Assembly: GCA_026874595.1 (NCBI GenBank)
Contig: CM049310.1
Span: 44,111,058-44,175,057, forward strand
Length of the DNA: 64,000 nucleotides
From: Sipunculus nudus
Lineage: Eukaryota > Annelida > Sipuncula > Golfingiida > Sipunculidae
Reading direction: 5' to 3'
The number at the start of each line of letters is the position of its first letter. The first letter of the stretch is position 1. Positions 46,992 through 58,960 of this stretch are shown here, one piece after another. The translations under genes and the position numbers were made by a program. The notes under the pieces are model-generated. The model saw only the letters and a list, made by a program, of their open reading frames with translations. It made no database searches and was not told the DNA's origin.

Positions 46992-48245
46992 CAGTGTCGC
47001 CGCGTTAACTTACCAGAGGTTTGATGGGTTTTCCCGAAACTCACCAATATATACTCTCTCCCGAGTATGATTCTGGGCAAAATGCATGCTGATTTAATGA
47101 GGTCATACGCTCTTTACACAGCGCTTTAACTATAGGACTACTGCCTATATGGTAAGCGCTGTTTGTTATGACCTCGTATCCTGAATTGCTACACCAGAGG
47201 GGAGCACTGTATTTTTGTCCAATCAGATGAGACCTTGTGCTGGAAGACACGGCCAAGCGAGGAATACACGGAGCCTATCATGTTCATTTCGTTTTGAGTG
47301 ACAGCTCATCGTCCCGGTAACCGTCTGGACAGGCCACAGACTCGGAGAGAATTGCCGCAGACGTGGTTTGCTTAGGGCTATGTGCACATAGGATGCCCGG
47401 CCGGCGAGCTGTAATTCAAACGAAACGTAACAACAAAGGCTGTGTGCACACCTCGCTGGCTGGTTTCAGTTCTGCAGACAACAGATACATGTCAACACTA
47501 ACACAGTCATACTGTCAGTATCGAATCGGTCGATGATGCGAGAATGCAGAAGGAACAATTAAAATTCGGCCGTAAGCTGTCGTCAAACGGCGCATGAAGC
47601 GCAGCTATGGGCGGAGCCAGGATGCCTGTCGAGTTTTTGTTGGCATCTGGTTGGCTGCTTGTCACATCATACGCACGTGTTTTCAGCGGACAACGAACCG
47701 CCATCTGGTGTCTAAATATATCATAAACGGTCAAAGCTGGCAGCGTGAAAATCAGTTGCTTCTTTAAAAGCGTAAGATTTCCGCTGCCTCGGGAGCGTAA
47801 TGAGGTCAGAGGTCACCAGGATTCTTTGTTGTGTCGCCTCGATAACTTACCAGGAAAGTAGTGGATTGTGATTAAACGCAACAGAAATATATTAACCAAT
47901 ATAAAAATATTGCCAAACTCCGATTTTTGGAGGTCAGAGGTCATCAGATATTGGTGGTGCAGTGATGACTTACCAAGATGACTTACCAAATTTCTAAAGG
48001 ATTTTCATGAAACTCGCATTAAATAATTTTCTCAACTTAATTAAAAGAAAAAAAAATATTCGGCAAAATTTACGTATGCCTAATGAGGTCAGATGTCACC
48101 AGACTTCCTTTTGGTTGATGTGATGACCATGAATTTGATATCGGTGTCGATGGCATTCAATATAAAGCTTTAACAATTAAAGTAGGTCCACTGTTTTCAA
48201 TTTTCTGCAAAGTCTGTGCAAAATGTAATCAGGTCATAAGACATA
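46992..48245 (+). repeat. Degenerate ~130-155-bp tandem array with AGGTCA direct repeats
   Basis: At least three units alternate a GTGTCGCC..GATAACTTACCA block with a TAATGAGGTCAGAGGTCACC block. Perfect AGGTCA repeats with a one-base spacer occur at 47803-47815 and 47931-47943, and an imperfect one at 48086-48098. The 694-bp element at 47106-47799 is inserted exactly in the first AGGTCA block. Confidence 0.6.
47106..47799. mobile_element. 694-bp TACGCTC element, copy 1, with a 9-bp target duplication
   Basis: The element starts TACGCTC and ends GAGCGTA. ATGAGGTCA flanks it perfectly on both sides (47097-47105 and 47800-47808). The TIR is short and discontinuous: TACGCTC, six unmatched bases, CAGCG. 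Just inside the left end, CAGCGCTT..TATAGG..CCTATA..AAGCGCTG forms a long hairpin. There is no convincing coding frame. A copy with ~90% identity by eye lies at 50297-50995. Nine-base target duplications are typical of Mutator-like transposases, so this is probably a non-autonomous MULE or an undescribed relative. Confidence 0.85.
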
Positions 48246-48606
48246 CGGCGAGCGTATTATGCCCTCTTACGGTGCTCTTTGTGTGCTATTTCATGTAATT
48301 TGACCATTTCACCTTTTCCTTTAAGTATGAAATATTTGATCTCCTGATGCAAATGTCCATTAAGCCTATGTACTCCCAAAATGTTGCTGCAATATTTTAT
48401 TAACTGTACACTTTAGATGAACATTTGCCATGTTATAAGGTGTATCAAAAATGTTAAGGTAAACCAGACTCCTGTAGTGTCCAGTCAAATAGAATATTAA
48501 TGCAAGTAGTTTTAAAATATTTAACTCAAAATTTGACAATCGGTATAATATCCGGATCAGGCTTTTCAGGTAAACGTGATCTGGCTTTCGCTCGTGTCCG
48601 CTCGTG

Positions 48607-49020
48607 TATAGCTCAAGGAAACTGGTATTAGTAACAAGTGAAGCGTAGCCTTTATACCTATAGACAGAGTCTTAGTTTCCAAAAATTGCTTGTTAGGTGA
48701 CACTTTGAGCATGTTATGGACGTGTGAAAACATATGTTATTTAAGAGTCTAAACAGTACAAAGATCAGATAAACGTGTACCTCACTACGTATAGCCGATA
48801 CACAGCAAAAATTACTTTGCTGAGGCAACAATGAAAATAAAAACTGAAAATCAATTTGTTTTGGATACCCCTACTCTTGTTAAACTGCAACCAAATAGGT
48901 AAGGGACCAGAAACCTGGGCGAAGCAAACTCTCCTTCGCTTCCTAATAGACTCAGGTGCTAAACGCTCTCTGTTATACCTTTTTCTAAAATCGCCCCATG
49001 TACACTTCTGCCATGGCCTT
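48607..49020 (+). repeat. Block Y, copy 2
   Basis: The second copy of block Y, preceded by about 45 bases (GGCTTTTCAGGTAAACGTGA onward) that match the X-Y junction of unit 1. This shows that it belongs to the interrupted second unit. Confidence 0.85.
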
Positions 49021-50287
49021 ATTAATCCTAGAAGTCAGATGGAACCTCGCGAGATTAAATAAAGCAAACTCTTTATTCTTTGTTGATTTTATCATTTAGG
49101 AATTTTGTTTTGGCATGGATAACCTTTTCATAACAATTAACGTGGCAGTATCACGCCCATTTACAAAACATGGAAGTTCATGATAGACTGAGGCTTTAAG
49201 TTATTGCTTTGTTTCATGATTCACAGTTCTTTGTTTGTCTGTTTGTTATGTTTTAATAGCTATCTCTTACAGCTGCCACATAATATTTTTCCAAATTATT
49301 TAAAAGATGGATCTTACTGTAATCTCACAAAATATACTTTTAAAAATTGGAAAACAGCATGTACAATTTGTTTTCCCAATTTTTCCCACCTGTTTTCACA
49401 ATGCGGTAGGTACCTTGGGATTTTATTATAAATATTTGCACGTACCCGTCCGTGATTATCTTGTAGCTTTGAACGTGTATATTTGCTCATTCAGTTTCAC
49501 CATTATTCTCCATTTACACCTTTCGTATCCTTCAAAGCTGTTAATGTAATTTGCCTAATTTCCGTAATGTTCCTCAGATTTCTTGAAATAAGAGACACTG
49601 TCTGTACATGACTGGTCATCAAGCCTCCTTGTTTATGATATTTTCGCATAGTATGAAAATTTAATATTGTGTTCCGAGTGCTGGTGAGATCTAAAATTGA
49701 ATACCATCCTTCAAACGTATACAGACAGTCAGAAGACCGATACATTATTAAACAGTTTGCACTGTAAATCACCCAGTTTAATTTAACATAGCCGTCGCTG
49801 ACAAATTATGGGAATCTCTGTCAGAATTTGGGATTTTGATTTAGAAAAGACGAGGAACTAATCTTCCGTTTTCCTGTCCGTCCATTCGACAGGCGAAACA
49901 TAACATGCCACCAGGTATAAGGGAAACCTAAGCTCAATTAATTTCTTTATTCACCATGTTAACCAGCGTAACACGGGTTTAAGAACCTCGAAAATTAAGC
50001 CCTTGTCCGTGAAAATACCGACATTTTACTCTTTAATGGAGAGCATAAAACAATTTTTATTTGTGCAGTTCTAAAGTACTAACTGAAAACAATAATGAAA
50101 AAAAAAATCATGTAATGTTTATTAATAACATTTTCAACCATGCGTGTTTGACCCTCGATAGATTTCGTTATTCTTTGTAAAATACACAAATATCTTAATA
50201 TCAGGCAGCATTTACATTTCATAAATTTGTTGGTATTTGCATTTTAATGCACTTGACCTTGATCTATACATGATTTTTTACTTACAT
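49021..50287. other. Intergenic, no gene supported
   Basis: Short frames at 49204-49772 have no motifs. No repeat ends could be read here. Confidence 0.4.
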
Positions 50288-50296
50288 TTTCTGAGT

Positions 50297-50995
50297 TACG
50301 CTCTTTACACAGCGCTTTACCTATAGGGCTACTTCCTATATCGTAAGGCGCTGTTTGTTATGACCTCGTATCCTGAATTGCAACACCAGAGGGGAGCACT
50401 GTATTTTTGTCCAATCAGATGAGACCTTGTGCTGGAAGCCAAAGCCAAGCGAGGAATACACGGAGCCAATCATATTCATTTCTTTTTGAGTGACAGCTCA
50501 TCCCCCAGCGTAACCGTCTGAACAGGCCACAGGCTCAGAGAGAATTGCCTCTGACGTGGTTTGCTTAGGGCCTTGGGCACATAGGATGCTCGGCCGGTGA
50601 GCTGTAATTCAAACGAAACGTAACAACAAAGGCTGCGTGCACACCTCGCTGGCTGGTTTCAGTTCTGCAGACAACAGATACATGGCTACGCTAACACAGT
50701 CATAATGTCATAATCGAATCGGTCGATGATGCGAGAATGCAGAGGGAGCAATTTAAATTTGACCGGAAACTAATCAAGCGGCGCTTGAAGCGCGGCAATG
50801 GGCGGAGCCAGGATGCCTGTCGAATGTTTGTTTATTGGCATCTGATTGGCTGCTTGTCACATCGTACCCACGTTTATTTCAGTGGACAACAAACCGCCAT
50901 CTGGTGTCTAAATATATCATAAACGGTCAGAGCTGGCAGCGTGAAAATCAGTTGCTTCTTTAGAAGCGCAAGATTTCCGCTGCCTCGGGAGCGTA
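50297..50995. mobile_element. 699-bp TACGCTC element, copy 2, with a 9-bp target duplication
   Basis: Same ends and order as copy 1, flanked by perfect TTTCTGAGT on both sides (50288-50296 and 50996-51004). The subterminal hairpin is kept and is somewhat longer, since TTTAC faces GTAAG here. The different target sequence shows an independent insertion rather than a segmental duplication. An open frame of 61 codons at 50737-50922 is not shared with copy 1 and is not called. Confidence 0.85.
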
Positions 50996-51004
50996 TTTCT
51001 GAGT

Positions 51005-52423
51005 TAGCAGGCAAGAAATTCATGCAAACGGTCAACTTGACTGAATGACTTAACGGGTTGCCATTGATGTTTGTGTGCTTGTTGGACATAACTGCTGTAT
51101 GAGGCAGTTTCACATTCTTTACGCATCTTTGCTTGTATAAAATCAAGTTTGTCGGTCACCGATCAAAACCGGTGTCCGTGCACATGGGAGTTTAAGCTGT
51201 CTGCTTTTGGTAACATTTACATTCAGATTAAAGTTGTGATTTTGAGATTTACAGAATACTAATTACCACCAGTGTTGTGGTAAATGCTGGTAATTTGGCG
51301 TGAAGTGGAATAACCTCTGCATGGTGGAGAGATGTGGTCAAAGAAAAGAAGAAGGTTGAATTCATATAAATATTCATAAAGGTCAAAAAGCCGATGTTGA
51401 GCTCTGGTCGATGTTGCACCATGTATCTAGGTGTTATATGGAGACAGAATTTCACATAAAATAATATCTCCGGTGCCTTCTCTGGAAAAAATAATCAGCT
51501 TTTGTGCTGTTTTCCTTTAGTCAAAGACCAACATAAGCCAAGTATTTGGTTGCCGGTTAGATCAGTAAAGACCTGCTGTATTCGAGCCAAAATGTTATGG
51601 AAATATTAAACATCCTGGTAATGTATTCCTGGTTTTCTAATAAGACTTATGTGGGTGTGTTTCAGAACTAATTAAGGGTAAAGTTAAACAAAGACCAAAC
51701 TTTTTCTTTTATTACACCAGCCGGATGTATACGGGTTTCTCTTGTATTTTGATCGGACTACACGTTGGCTGCAGGTGTTAAATTAGTCAAATTGATATAT
51801 TTCTGCTGTATCGCAAGGATCAACAAATGATACCGGACACAGAGGCAGAATCAAAATCTTTATACTAAATGTCACGACTGCTGAAGAAATACCGATGTAG
51901 CGATTTCAAAATACCCCGCATCAGATTACTATAGTATGTTTATTTAAAAACAGAATTATTTGAAATATAGGAGAAATCAGTCTACAATTGACAGCTGCTG
52001 ATTGGATGATGTCATGTTAACCAACTAAAACAAAGATAAAGGCATAATAATTTACGATTTAGCTTAACCCGTAAGCAGTCGGGGGTGTGATCTGAAATCA
52101 GTTAACACCCGTGCTTAATTTAAAATCAACTTTTAAAATCATTTCAGACTATTGGGGGTAACATGAAATGGGGATTAGCATGCATGCAATCTTTACACTC
52201 CCGATGGGATTCCATGGACAGGTAAAACATGTTTGTTTTGTGCTGCTCCGAATAAAAACGTTATCTTGTATGAAATAAATAATAGAAAGTGCATGTGAAC
52301 TGTTTTGAATGCTAGACTATTATAATGGACATGAACACCTACATGCTTCCATTACATTGCGCCCGTCATTTTGTAACTGATTTCACAAATAGGTGTCAGG
52401 CATTTTAGTGCCTGGAATTTCGT
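51005..52423. other. Intergenic, nothing recognised
   Basis: No gene motif and no readable repeat ends. Confidence 0.4.
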
Positions 52424-52577
52424 GTTAAGAAGACAAATTGTTCAGGGGAAAATACTGGGCCGATCCGGGATTCGAACCAATGTTGGTGGCGTACATGTAC
52501 GGCGTTCCAACCGCATCGCTAGAAAAGCATGCTTCACTAGCGAGACAGTTCGGTCCGCTTTTATGTCACCCCGTAAC
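52424..52577 (-). mobile_element. GTTACG SINE, copy 2
   Basis: 154 bp, the same length as copy 1. The minus strand carries box A (TAGCGATGCGGTTGG) and box B (GGTTCGAATCCCGGATC). The outer end has GTTAAG in place of GTTACG. Confidence 0.75.
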
Positions 52578-52698
52578 TCATCCCCTCTTTAGAGCGTTCT
52601 TCTACCAGAACAAGACTAATTATCCCAGGAGTGACACTTTGGTGAGCTTATTCCCTGGGCCACAAGGTTTACCGTCATCCCGGACGAGCCCCCATTTT
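52578..52698. other. Spacer between two GTTACG SINE copies
   Basis: About 120 bp with no match elsewhere in the window. It may be a linker of a dimeric element or simple flanking DNA. An apparent 119-codon frame at 52438-52797 only exists by reading across both SINE copies. Confidence 0.45.
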
Positions 52699-52854
52699 GT
52701 TACGAAGACAAATTGTTCAGGGGAAAACATTGGGCCGATCTGGGATTCGGACCCACGTGGGTGGCGAACAAGTCCGGCGTACCAACCACTTCGCTAGAAA
52801 AGCAAGCCTTTTTTAAACGAGACTGTTTGGTCCGCTTTTATGTCACCCCGTAAC
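52699..52854 (-). mobile_element. GTTACG SINE, copy 3
   Basis: 156 bp with intact GTTACG and CGTAAC ends. Box A (TAGCGAAGTGGTTGG) is intact; box B is slightly altered (GGTCCGAATCCCAGATC). It has the same orientation as copy 2. Confidence 0.75.
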
Positions 52855-53805
52855 AATCGCTTAATATCAGAGGATTTAAGAGACTCTGTCCTAAACGCGC
52901 CAAGCCAATCCTAACCATTGGGATCATAGAGCACTCGAACTTATGTCAATTTTTTTTACGTTACTATATATGCTTCTGGAAAGAAGAAACACCGGTTTGA
53001 AGCTTGAAAATTTTTATTTTTTTTTTAAGTTGTGCGGTTCGTCTTCCAGGTAGTGTTTGTGAGTGTGTTTTGCGGAACTGATTGCGTCCGGTTCAAGTTT
53101 ATGTTCACGTATGTACAGGACTAAGCAAATGGTTTAAAAGCAAAATATTGGCAGATACCAAAATATTTTAAGGTGGAAATGCTATACGTCATGTATATTT
53201 AAGATAACTGATATGTGAACAGGCTCCTTTAGAATAGGCCCCTTTAATGTGTTCAATGTGTTACGTTTTAAATTTATATGTCTAGGTGACAGGACGTGAC
53301 GCATGCGAGCCCAACCTTAGATTTGTTAGGTTGTTGCTAATGTTTTAGATGAATTTACAAGCCCAACCAATCAGCGTCCATCAGAACACGTGATCAATGA
53401 CATCATTACCACTGTCGGTCGGCCGTGAAAATATAAAAGATAATTAATTCTAACACAAAATATCGCATTTTCTTAACATTTTACAGAGTATGAAGACATG
53501 TCCATAATGGTTCCAGTTACGATATTTGTATACCTGTTCTTTGTTCGGCGTCCTTAAAACGTGTATTTGTAATCACTTTCTGAAATGATTATACTGTATT
53601 GATAAAAGAGAAACACTTCAGTCTAACTATGGATATGATATCTAATTTTTTTTTTAAGTTGTAGCAAAATTAAGTCATAAACAAAATACAAAACTTATGG
53701 ATTAACAGGATTTGCTGAGGAAAACACGGTATTATTATAAATTTGAATGATTTTTATTTATAGGACCGAAATTCAAATGCAGTTTGTAAATGCTACTGAT
53801 GTTTT

Positions 53806-53853
<48 letters not shown>

Positions 53854-56029
53854 AAGTTAAAGTTATGATTATAAAAAAAAAATCCATAAGACTACGCCCA
53901 CGATGCATTAAAAATGCGTTTGACAAGTTATATGCACATAAAGATATAAAACTTAATATAACTTTATTATCACAAAATAAGGGACTTTCTGTGTTATATC
54001 TTTTTTTATTAAAACCCTCAAAATTGAAGGAGTTTTGGAATGTTTTTACCTAGACCACATTTCAGCACTTTGAAGATTTTGAGTATGTCCTCTAATTGAT
54101 ACAAAATCAGTTTTCTTTTTTTTATATATATATCACGCACATCTAACGTGTTGTCTTCGACGATCCAACTTACACGCGAAAAAGGTAACACATCCGGGCG
54201 ACTTTACACGACATTTGTAAAATTGTAAATATTATAAGGTACACTAGCTGGCATATATTTCACGTAAACTAAGCTTTTTCAATGAAACTTTACTCCAATC
54301 AGGTCAAATAGCATTTGAGCATTTATAGCATTTCGTTTTAGCATTTAATTCCACGAAGTCTAAAGTAAAATTACAGTGTGTGGGCGGCAGTGGCTAATAT
54401 TCAGAATTTGTTAAAAAAGTTCGAGTGACACATTTCGATTTTTGATGCTGGTTGTATCGTCATCACATATTTGCGGTTAATGCCCATAAAAATAAAGTGT
54501 TCTTTCAAACTTTGAGGGTAGATAGATCTGGATTTAATCAATGACTCAGATAAAATGTTATGGTACACGATAAAAGCGTATCATTCCTGATGTACGTAGA
54601 CATTTAAACTGTCTGGGCCACTTCTTCCAGTTGGTCTCAGATGCATGCGACCTTTTTCTGACTGTCGTAAAAGTAAGCCGAGACCACTGATGGTTATTCG
54701 GATTTATATGTGTCGCAAAAATAAAAGTGATTTTGCAACACCAGCCTCGAATGCTTTGGGCAAGGTCAAGCAACCACAAGTAAAACCACATACCGGAAAG
54801 ACAGTATTTATACTGCTTGCTTGTTGTGTCATGCAGCAAATCTGCCCACAACAGTTACTGGCAACTACAAAACAAATATCTATAAACACTTTTATATTGT
54901 ATCTCGGTAAGTGTAGGCGCGCCTTCGCATCATTATCTCAGGTGATCACTAACTCAATATATTGGACTAAGTGTGAATGTTATTCTTTCATGTTTGCATG
55001 AAAAATAATTCTTATATATAATTAGTGCATGTTCCTTAATAATTATTGTCATGAATTTAGTAAGATGATCATGCTGTGCAGCCCTTATTATAGTATTAGT
55101 ATATAAAATTATTGCAGGTAGTTAAGATAATATTTGTTATGAATGTAGTTAAATGATCGTGTTGTGAACTTCGGTACTCGAGGATATAAGAATTCCTATA
55201 ATTCATTTAGTATTAAGCATATTGGCTTTATATTTAAAACATAGCCAGATTATAGTAAGTTAATTTTATTCCGGGAGTGATTTTGTTATAAGGGGTTTTT
55301 TATGTGCAGCTTAAGTTAAGTTGTAAATGGTGAAATAACGTCTATATTAAGTAATGGTTTTATACTATTTTCTACATTTTAATTCATTGGGTTTTATTTT
55401 TATATTTTATATTTAATTTAATTTTTTAAGTAGTTTTTGTATAATGTTTTATTTATTTAAATAGGATACATAAATTAGGTTTAAACCTACTTTGTAATGT
55501 ATACCCATATGACGCTTGGAATTAAAGATTTTATCTGATTGTTTTAGACAACAACAGGTTTACAAGGTTTCCACAACCCTCTGCATATATGATGGTCTAT
55601 TTAATAGGGGGAATGAGAGTCATGGGTTATTTTATATGTGCAGAATGCCTAAATATTAAAACAAATTGGGTAACAGGAAAAGACAGCATGTTATTGCTGA
55701 GAAAAACTGATCGAATTTTTTTGTTAAGATAGTCTCAAGAAACTGTATTACAGAGTTGCTCCATTTATTTAATCTTCGTTAAAAAACTTCAGTCTGTATT
55801 TTGTTCCATATAAATGAACTCTGCTGCAAACACTTAATTGTGGCCACAGACAAACAATAGAAAGTTGCCCCAACAAATATTAACAAAATTGAAAGTATAA
55901 TTAATATTTGGAATATTAAGTTTAAAGGTGTACCTTTGTGTACAGAAGGAAGGAATACCATTTTAGGGTAGGAAGCCATACCTTCATACTCTAACAGTTA
56001 GTGCAGGAAGGGGCGTTGTTCGGACAGTA
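52855..56029. other. Intergenic, no gene supported
   Basis: Contains a TTAA-family solo end (53231-53247, GAATAGGCCCCTTTAA) and a TA microsatellite. Overlapping opposite-strand frames at 54558-55001 have no motif. Confidence 0.4.
53808..53849. repeat. (TA)n microsatellite
   Basis: A TA run of about 40 bp. Confidence 0.95.
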
Positions 56030-57596
56030 CCGTATTTCCTTGAATAGACCCCCGGGCGTTTATTTTTTTCAAACCCTGCTTTACCCCGGCGTCTAAACAA
56101 GGCCGGCTTCTATTTAAGGCCGGCGTTTATAAAAAAATTTACATAATCAGGCTCATCAGACACACTAAAAAAATTGAACACGCCGAAACAATAAACGCGC
56201 CGGTCACTACTGAGGGACAAAAGTGAAAACATCGCCGGTACACGGATTGTGTTTACGAAATATCCTTAGATGCCATAGGGCTACGGTACACGCGCAATCT
56301 CCCCAATCACGCACCATAATAAGAATTAACGGGGAGTCACAGCGAGAGATTGCAGTTGTTCACACAAGAATCTGTCCGCCCGGGCCTCTCGAAACCATGT
56401 ACCCAGGTGTTTCATGTGGCTGTTCCATCTATTTTACACCGCATGTTGTTGGTAACATTGTTTCCCTCTTAACACGGGTGGCTCTTCCATGAACTGTTCT
56501 CCGCGTACAACTGGTAACATCGGTTACATCCAAATACGGGGGATTGGTACTTAAAAAGACACAGCGTAAATCATTTTCATGACACTTTACTCCCGTCAAA
56601 TATTCAACTGATTCAGCTCAACACAGCAAATTCAAGCGTTTCTGACCTGGTTTAAACTGAACACGGGTGGCTCTTCCCTTAACTGTGTACCGTGGACAAC
56701 GGGTATTATTTGTTCCATCGAAAAACATGGGGCTGGTACGTATGACGGCACTTCGTAATTCGTTTTCATGACACTTTCCGTCCGACTTTTAACCGATTCA
56801 GCTTGACACAGCGCATTGAAGCGTTTTCGACCTGGTATATACCTGTATGTGACATTTACTGCCCGGAATATTTCTGAACATATTGTTTTGAACAAGAGTA
56901 AATACTATTTTCAACTTTAAAGTTTATCTTAGGAGCGTGGTTTTGGTAACAGTGGGGACGCACTTAAAAGCACTTAACAATGAACGTATTGAACGTAATT
57001 TGGCTCGACAGTAGCTACAAATTGTACCGATTGACACCATTGTTTGGTGTCTTCATGCTACACATGAAATATGTGGCAAAACGTACTTGAACAGTTCTGT
57101 TCAACTATCCGTGAGGTATACTTTTACTGTACCAAGTTAAACTGCTTGTATCAGGCGGTTTTATTTTTATCTAGCTTGACAGCAGTAATAGTGTTAGCAT
57201 CCCACTGCTGTCGTGTTTGTGTAGCGTTTATTAGGATCGGTGATCGGCTTTAATAATAAAGGACGAATCGAGAATATTTGGTGTCCCTCATGCAGAGAAA
57301 CAGGCATTCACGTAAGATAAAATAAAATTACAGAAGCATTAAATATATTATCAATAAAACACAAACCGAAATTAATACAACAATCTATGGTCAATTTGCC
57401 CGGTAAATGCACCAGTTATAGGGAAGAGATAAGACTTCTGGCAGCAAACATGGAAACTACTCTGACACCAGGCCTGTGACAACAGGCCGGTGCCTATTTA
57501 AGGCCGGCTTTTATTTTTCTGGGACACCGTTTCATCCCGGCGACTAAACAAGGCAGGCGACTGTTTAAGGCCCGGCGTCTGATCAAGGAAATACGG
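56030..57596. mobile_element. 1.57-kb TIR element flanked by TA
   Basis: The left end CCGTATTTCCTTGAATAGAC and the reverse complement of the right end, CCGTATTTCCTTGATCAGAC, match except for two bases and continue into GCC-rich sequence on both sides (TIR about 28 bp). TA lies directly outside both ends (56028-56029 and 57597-57598). Both subterminal regions repeat GGCCGGCnTnTATTTAAGG-like blocks. The interior has a two-copy tandem repeat but no recognisable transposase, so it is non-autonomous. Confidence 0.75.
56470..56835. repeat. Two-copy tandem repeat, period ~183 bp, inside the 1.57-kb element
   Basis: AACACGGGTGGCTCTTCC, TTTTCATGACACTTT, GATTCAGCT..ACACAGC and GACCTGGT each occur twice in the same order. 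Confidence 0.75.
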
Positions 57597-58946
57597 TAAG
57601 TGTATTGGGACGTGAACGTGTATTTTCCTGCACTAACTGTTCGGGATGGAAGGGCTGTTATTTGAAATTCCTATCCGCCAGTTTTCAAACTTTCCGAGCA
57701 ATCGCCCTGACTTTTTTAAAGAAAGGTAAAAGAGACAGGTTATGTGTGCCTTTTAACTTCGACATCGTCAGGAATCGGATATGGCTGCCAGGCAGCTATC
57801 CTAGAATTATCTTCATGATCGTTAAGTCCCGAACCATTTAAACCGTGGCACGGAAAGTTAATCTTAAGATTGATCTATATAAAATAATGTGCTGTATCCA
57901 TTTGCTTTGTCAGAAATACGGAATATCGGAATCGTCAGAGATAGCCGCCAGATCATGGAAATTGGGCATGATGAGACACTATGTTAGAAACTGTATGTAT
58001 GGTCATTTCTACTTGTAATTACGATGCTTGAGCACGCTTTAACACGCTACCCACACACACACACGCAAATACACACACAGTTTCTTTTCCTCTGGTATGA
58101 TTTGTCGCACGACATGAAATTAATCAATCAGTTTAATTTAGTAATGCTGGTTTTTGTCTAACCGCAAGTCCTTTTGCCGTGTTGAGTTTCCCTTTCTCGT
58201 GTCATCTCTGTGGAAGCCAGAGATTCACTTTATAAATTACTTTTCTTTTGAAGTTTTATCTCAGAATTCTTGCAATAACAAAACAAGACCCATATTCCAT
58301 AATAAAGATGACATGATTCGCCTTCAAAATTCAGTTCACCATTGCTACCTGGAAAGATATATGTAATTAACTGAGAAAATAGAGTATTCCGTTGCTGTTT
58401 AATCCACGACATTTTATTAGAATAAGGGTAATAATTGTATTTTATTAGGCAAAAGCAGATCACTGTAACTGCAGTCCCCAAACGCCCCGCACCACATGTA
58501 GGACAGTGGAAAGGAACTATGCAATCTGATTCCAAACTGTACCCGTTTTTATCGCTAATCACTATGGTTAAGTGACCAAGCTGTCCAACTTTTCATGTGT
58601 TATGCATGAGATTTTCTTATCAATAAACAGGTTTCAGTTAAGAAATTGGATCAAAGTGTTTTTGGAATCATTACAATAATAAAATATAAATAAAAAAGAA
58701 GCTCTCAACCGAAGGTTTAGGAAGCCGCCAAATTTGATGATGAAGTGTTTAAATTGTCTTGATGTAATATCTTAATAATCAAATATATAATAAAAAACAG
58801 ATCACTTATTTATTTTAAATTTATCGCCTTCGTACCGTCTGGTTAAACCAAAAGTGACTTAAATCATCTTCTTGGAAATTAAGCCTCTCAGATAGGAAAA
58901 GGAGATGTATATAGGGGTTGATGGGTTTATTTATTTATTTTTTTTT

Positions 58947-58960
58947 GGGGGGGGGGGGGG
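58947..58960 (+). repeat. Poly(G) run of 14
   Basis: It follows a T-rich run. Confidence 0.9.

Larger units (their letters stand above)
46469..48562. other. ~2.1-kb insertion between blocks X and Y of the second unit
   Basis: Unit 1 has about 120 bp between X and Y; unit 2 has about 2.1 kb more. The extra DNA holds a degenerate AGGTCA-containing tandem array (46992-48245), which in turn contains a 694-bp transposon. I could not read TIRs at the insertion edges. Confidence 0.6.

Noticed and set aside
47507-47734. 75-codon minus-strand frame in the TACGCTC element
   Set aside because: It is not kept intact in the second copy, so it is unlikely to encode an element protein.
52438-52797. 119-codon frame
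   Set aside because: It reads through two copies of a SINE and the spacer between them.
54558-55001. Frames of 97 and 118 codons on opposite strands
   Set aside because: They overlap one another and neither shows a motif, codon pattern or splice signals.
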